39,061 nt of DNA from Pirellulaceae bacterium (GTDB taxonomy: Bacteria; Planctomycetota; Planctomycetia; Pirellulales; Pirellulaceae). The number at the start of each line of letters is the position of its first letter. Position 1 is the stretch's first letter. Below the pieces are notes generated by a model, which searched no databases, had not been told where the DNA came from, and saw only the letters and a program-made list of their open reading frames with translations. Shown piece after piece: positions 36,912-39,061 of the stretch. The DNA lies in NCBI GenBank assembly GCA_028281725.1, contig JANQJJ010000493.1, positions 1 through 39,061 on the forward strand, in the 5' to 3' direction. The position numbers and the translations under genes were made by a program.

Positions 36912-37015
36912 TGAACTAAGTTTTTGTTGGATCTACGTAGACCGAACCCCTACCACTCGCTTTTGGCGAGGGCTAGTAGAAGCAGCCCGGTGAGGGTTCT
37001 TTGGTCTCGTGTCAC
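36881..37015 (-). promoter_or_regulatory. Leucine ribosome-mediated attenuator (leuA leader)
   Basis: Four segments with mutually exclusive pairing are visible on the minus strand. Segment 1, AACCCTCACC (36998-36989), lies just before the Leu codons. Segment 2, GGTAGGGGTT (36954-36945), overlaps the leader stop. Segment 3 is AACCCCGA (36911-36904) and segment 4 is TCGGGGTT (36888-36881). Segments 1 and 2 pair at nine of ten positions, counting one G-T. Segments 2 and 3 share only a six-base core (GGGGTT/AACCCC). Segments 3 and 4 form the terminator. In the expected model a ribosome stalled at the Leu codons frees segment 2 to capture segment 3. This is inference from sequence. Confidence 0.8.
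36950..37015 (-). CDS. leuA leader peptide, leucine-rich
   Basis: This 21-codon ORF, absent from the ORF track, starts at GTG 37015 and ends at TAG 36950. It reads MTRDQRTLTGLLLLALAKSEW. Six of 21 codons are leucine, with four in a row (CTG CTT CTA CTA). AAGGAA sits seven bases before the GTG, a good Shine-Dalgarno spacing. The TGLLLL block matches the leucine block of enterobacterial LeuL as I remember it. Its role would be to sense charged tRNA-Leu through ribosome stalling, not to make a functional protein. An in-frame TTG two codons upstream is too close to the Shine-Dalgarno. Confidence 0.82.
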   Translation of the reverse strand: MTRDQRTLTGLLLLALAKSEW

Positions 37016-37064
37016 GTACAATTTCCTTGGAATCTGCTGATTCGTGGATCTTTTCAGTACCAAG

Positions 37065-37093
37065 ACGTTAGCCCCCGGCGTCTTGCTCGTCAA
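37065..37093 (-). promoter_or_regulatory. Sigma70-like promoter for the leuA leader
   Basis: On the minus strand TTGACG (37093-37088) and TAACGT (37070-37065) are separated by 17 bases. Transcription would begin near 37058, about 43 bases before the leader GTG. The -10 is a weak match (three of six). Confidence 0.5.
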
Positions 37094-37262
37094 GCCATTT
37101 TTGCGGCTCTTTTAACAACTTTCCGAGTGCTTTGTGCGGAGAAAGTCTTGGCAGCGGGCGGTCGAAAGGATGCCGTCAGCCTGGCTGCCGACGATTCGGC
37201 CCTTGAAAATGGACTCTCCGCAGCATCGCGTCCCGACCTTCCATCCCCCGATGATGACGGCG

Positions 37263-37991
37263 TCAGGCAGACTCTTGAACGTCAGCAACGGGCTGTGCCC
37301 CCATTTTCAAGTGTTTGGGTCTGGGGCAACGATTTTGCGGCAGATTGAGCTGGTGAACTCCGTCTTGGCGAAAGTCATCTTGCCTGGCGAACACTTGCCT
37401 CAGGCGATCCAGACGATCGATCTTTCGAACTAAATCGGCAACATTGGCGGTCTGAAGTTTGCGGTAGACCTTGGCCCGACGCGACTCGATCGTCCTGATA
37501 CTCACATGAAGTCGCAGTGCGGTCTGCTTATTGGGAACCCCTTTGAGGACATAGTCCAAAACATCCAGCTCACGAGGCGTGAGATCTGAGAACAGGCTTT
37601 TCAGCCTCTGGTACTCTTCTTGATTGGCGATGAGCGCCTTGGCTTCCTCAACCAACTCGACAGCGCTGGCTGCCAACTGTTGGCTATCTAGGGGCTTCTC
37701 CAAGACCGAGCCAACGCCGCTGTGCATAAGACTCACCGCATCGGACACGGCAAGAGACGCTCCAGTCACAATCACCAGTTGATGCGGGCGATTGCGGCAA
37801 ATCTCAGCCGCCTTGGGCACCAATGGGCCTTCGAAAGCCGATTGATCCAAAACCAACAAGTTTGCCCAGTCAGAAAACTCATCTACGTCTTTCCAATACT
37901 CAGATGCACGAAACTGCAGCCCGTGAGCGGTCGCCAAATCCTGCCACAACTTCGCCGCCTCCGCATCTACGTCGAATAACATCAAATTCAC
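37263..37991 (-). CDS. LuxR/NarL-type response regulator
   Basis: The 242 residues comprise an N-terminal receiver domain and a C-terminal LuxR helix-turn-helix. Receiver features are present but divergent: an acidic pair in MLFDVDAEA, a candidate phospho-Asp in LLVLDQSAFEG, the Thr in VIVTGAS, and the Lys in LEKPLD. The HTH domain at about 137-190 is LTPRELDVLDYVLKGVPNKQTALRLHVSIRTIESRRAKVYRKL. A 45-residue basic/Gln-rich tail follows with no domain. The start is GTG 37991, and ATG 37982 is an alternative. No histidine kinase is adjacent. The leuA leader promoter lies downstream on the same strand, so cotranscription with leuA is possible but not required. Confidence 0.88.
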   Translation of the reverse strand: MNLMLFDVDAEAAKLWQDLATAHGLQFRASEYWKDVDEFSDWANLLVLDQSAFEGPLVPKAAEICRNRPHQLVIVTGASLAVSDAVSLMHSGVGSVLEKPLDSQQLAASAVELVEEAKALIANQEEYQRLKSLFSDLTPRELDVLDYVLKGVPNKQTALRLHVSIRTIESRRAKVYRKLQTANVADLVRKIDRLDRLRQVFARQDDFRQDGVHQLNLPQNRCPRPKHLKMGAQPVADVQESA

Positions 37992-38156
37992 TTTTCAGCA
38001 CTTTCGTATAAGACCAGATACCAATGATAGACAATTAAATCGGTGAAAAATCAGGCTGTTCATGGGTAAATGCGACATCAGAACGTACAATCCGCAGGTA
38101 TAAACCGCTCATTTTGTTCTGCCTGCTCCCCCTCAAAGAAGCCATCAGGGAGAATC

Positions 38157-38711
38157 ATGGCCTCCAAGCACGACTCGGCTCCGCTCGACGCCACCGGCGA
38201 TTCCCGCAAATGGATCGAGCACATGTACGATGATCTCCATAAAATGGCGTCGTCCTATATGCGTGATGAACAGAACACTATATCTCTCTCGCCAACCGTG
38301 CTGATTCACGAGCTCTACCTGCGGTTACCCGCGGAACAAAATCAAAGCCTGTCGCGAACCCACTTTTTTGCGTTGGCTGCCACTACCATGAGACGCGCGT
38401 TGGTGGATCAAGCGCGTTTTCGAAAGCGGAAAAAGCGAGGCGGCGAGTATTCAAAAAAACAACTTGGCGATTGGGACGCCATTAGTCCGGGCAATAGTGA
38501 CCACGTCTTGGCTGTCGACGAAGCCCTCACGGAGTTGGCCGAATTGGACGCTCGCCAAGCTAGCATCGTTGAAATGCGTTTCTTCGCCGGCATGACGGTG
38601 GCCGAGGTGGCCGAGCATCTGGGCGTTAGCAAACGCACGGTGGAGTCCGACTGGACGATGGCCAAAGCCTGGTTACGACGATGGTTTGATGTCGAAGGCT
38701 CAGATTCTTGA
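38157..38711 (+). CDS. ECF-type RNA polymerase sigma factor, planctomycete subfamily
   Basis: The 184 residues have region 2 (WIEHMYDDLHKMASSYMRDE, then LSPTVLIHELYLRL and FFALAATTMRRALVDQARFRKRKKRGG) and region 4 (LDARQASIVEMRFFAGMTVAEVAEHLGVSKRTVESDWTMAKAWLRR). This pattern fits the ECF subgroup I associate with planctomycetes and acidobacteria, typically paired with a membrane kinase and not with a classical anti-sigma factor. The start at 38157 has GGGAGA six bases upstream; the ORF-track start adds 29 residues. The stop overlaps the next gene's TTG (TTGA), implying translational coupling. Confidence 0.92.
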   Translation: MASKHDSAPLDATGDSRKWIEHMYDDLHKMASSYMRDEQNTISLSPTVLIHELYLRLPAEQNQSLSRTHFFALAATTMRRALVDQARFRKRKKRGGEYSKKQLGDWDAISPGNSDHVLAVDEALTELAELDARQASIVEMRFFAGMTVAEVAEHLGVSKRTVESDWTMAKAWLRRWFDVEGSDS

Positions 38712-39061
38712 CTGCCGATCTCTACCAGCAAGCCAAAGCGATTTTTACCAGCCTACTGGAGCTCGACGACCAGGCGCGTCACGATCGGCTCGAAGAACTT
38801 CGCCAAAGTTCGCCCGAATTAGCCAACGAAGTACGATCACTTCTAGATTATCACACAGCTCAGTCCCTGGTCGTCCCCCAGGCCATCCCCAAAATCCGCA
38901 CGCGCTCGACGCTGAGCACTACCTATCAGGCCCATTCCCTGGCTTGGCTTTACGGCCCGGCGCGCAGCCTGCTAATCGCCCTGCCGCTATTCGTGACGGC
39001 CTGGATCATTTCCTCCGTGGCGGATCAACGGGTTCGGTCCCGTTTGAAGACTTCGGTTGCC
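38708..39061 (+). CDS. N-terminal part of the ECF-coupled membrane protein (3' truncated)
   Basis: The frame starts with TTG 38708, overlapping the sigma factor stop, and is open to the window end (118 codons). The ORF track does not list it. The first 50 residues (YQQAKAIFTSLLELDDQARHDRLEEL, then SPELANEVRSLLDYH) match the helical N-terminal segment common on planctomycete Ser/Thr kinases encoded beside ECF sigma factors. A linker and a transmembrane helix (SLLIALPLFVTAWIISSV) follow. No kinase motif is reached, so kinase, cyclase or another sensor is possible. Its position suggests it controls or is controlled by the sigma factor. Confidence 0.75.
   Translation, partial: MTADLYQQAKAIFTSLLELDDQARHDRLEELRQSSPELANEVRSLLDYHTAQSLVVPQAIPKIRTRSTLSTTYQAHSLAWLYGPARSLLIALPLFVTAWIISSVADQRVRSRLKTSVA

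Noticed and set aside
37001-37348. Plus-strand ORF of 115 residues over the leuA leader promoter
   Set aside because: No motif or good start, and it overlaps the leader promoter and the response regulator end on the other strand.

Overview
The window reads as ordinary chromosome of a planctomycete, most likely a Pirellulaceae relative. This is inferred from gene content and protein style, not from a marker gene. The signs are a secreted c-type cytochrome fused to a DUF2231-like membrane domain, several VWA-domain proteins, a planctomycete-style ECF sigma factor joined to the start of a membrane gene, a Tat-exported TIM-barrel protein, a His-Tyr-Gly-rich exported protein, and housekeeping genes scattered in short units. 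I saw no rRNA, tRNA, CRISPR array, transposase or prophage.

Layout. 1-216 is the tail of a TPR-like protein. 510-3482 holds serC and serA (serine synthesis). 3565-5730 holds a double zinc-ribbon membrane protein and ruvB. 5835-6711 is a Tat-signal sugar isomerase-like gene broken by a frameshift. 7098-11194 carries a J-like membrane protein, then a chelatase-type AAA+ ATPase and its VWA partner. 11239-14260 carries an NAD(P)HX dehydratase, ribF and a DHH phosphoesterase. On the minus strand, 14494-16939 has the cytochrome/DUF2231 protein and the Tyr/Gly-rich exported protein, and 17068-21172 has rpmE, then prfA-prmC-glyS as a tight unit. 21434-22000 is an HD-domain gene. 22044-24953 (minus) holds two VWA proteins with TonB-like membrane helices. 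25171-28013 holds a secretin-like exported protein and a ketosynthase homologue lacking its catalytic triad. 28292-33224 is nusA-infB-rbfA. 33325-35073 holds an endonuclease III-fold protein with a histone H1-like tail, then a YebC-family regulator. 35244-37991 (minus) holds leuA behind a leader region, and a LuxR-type response regulator. 38157 to the end holds an ECF sigma factor overlapping a truncated membrane-protein gene.

Strongest observation. Upstream of leuA on the minus strand lies what looks like a complete ribosome-mediated attenuator. It has a sigma70-like promoter, a well-placed Shine-Dalgarno, a 21-codon leader ORF with four consecutive leucine codons (CTG CTT CTA CTA) and the TGLLLL motif I recall from enterobacterial LeuL, mutually exclusive pairing segments, and an intrinsic terminator with a T-run ahead of leuA. 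The ORF track does not list this leader.

Other notable items are three proteins that keep a fold but appear to have lost its catalytic residues or carry unusual appendages: the ketosynthase (Cys to Glu, His to Gln, His to Asn), the endonuclease III-like protein (Lys to Phe, Asp to Ser, no Fe-S cysteines, Lys/Ala tail), and the paired VWA proteins with an SxxxH transmembrane helix. All family assignments come from motif recognition by eye; no database search was possible.
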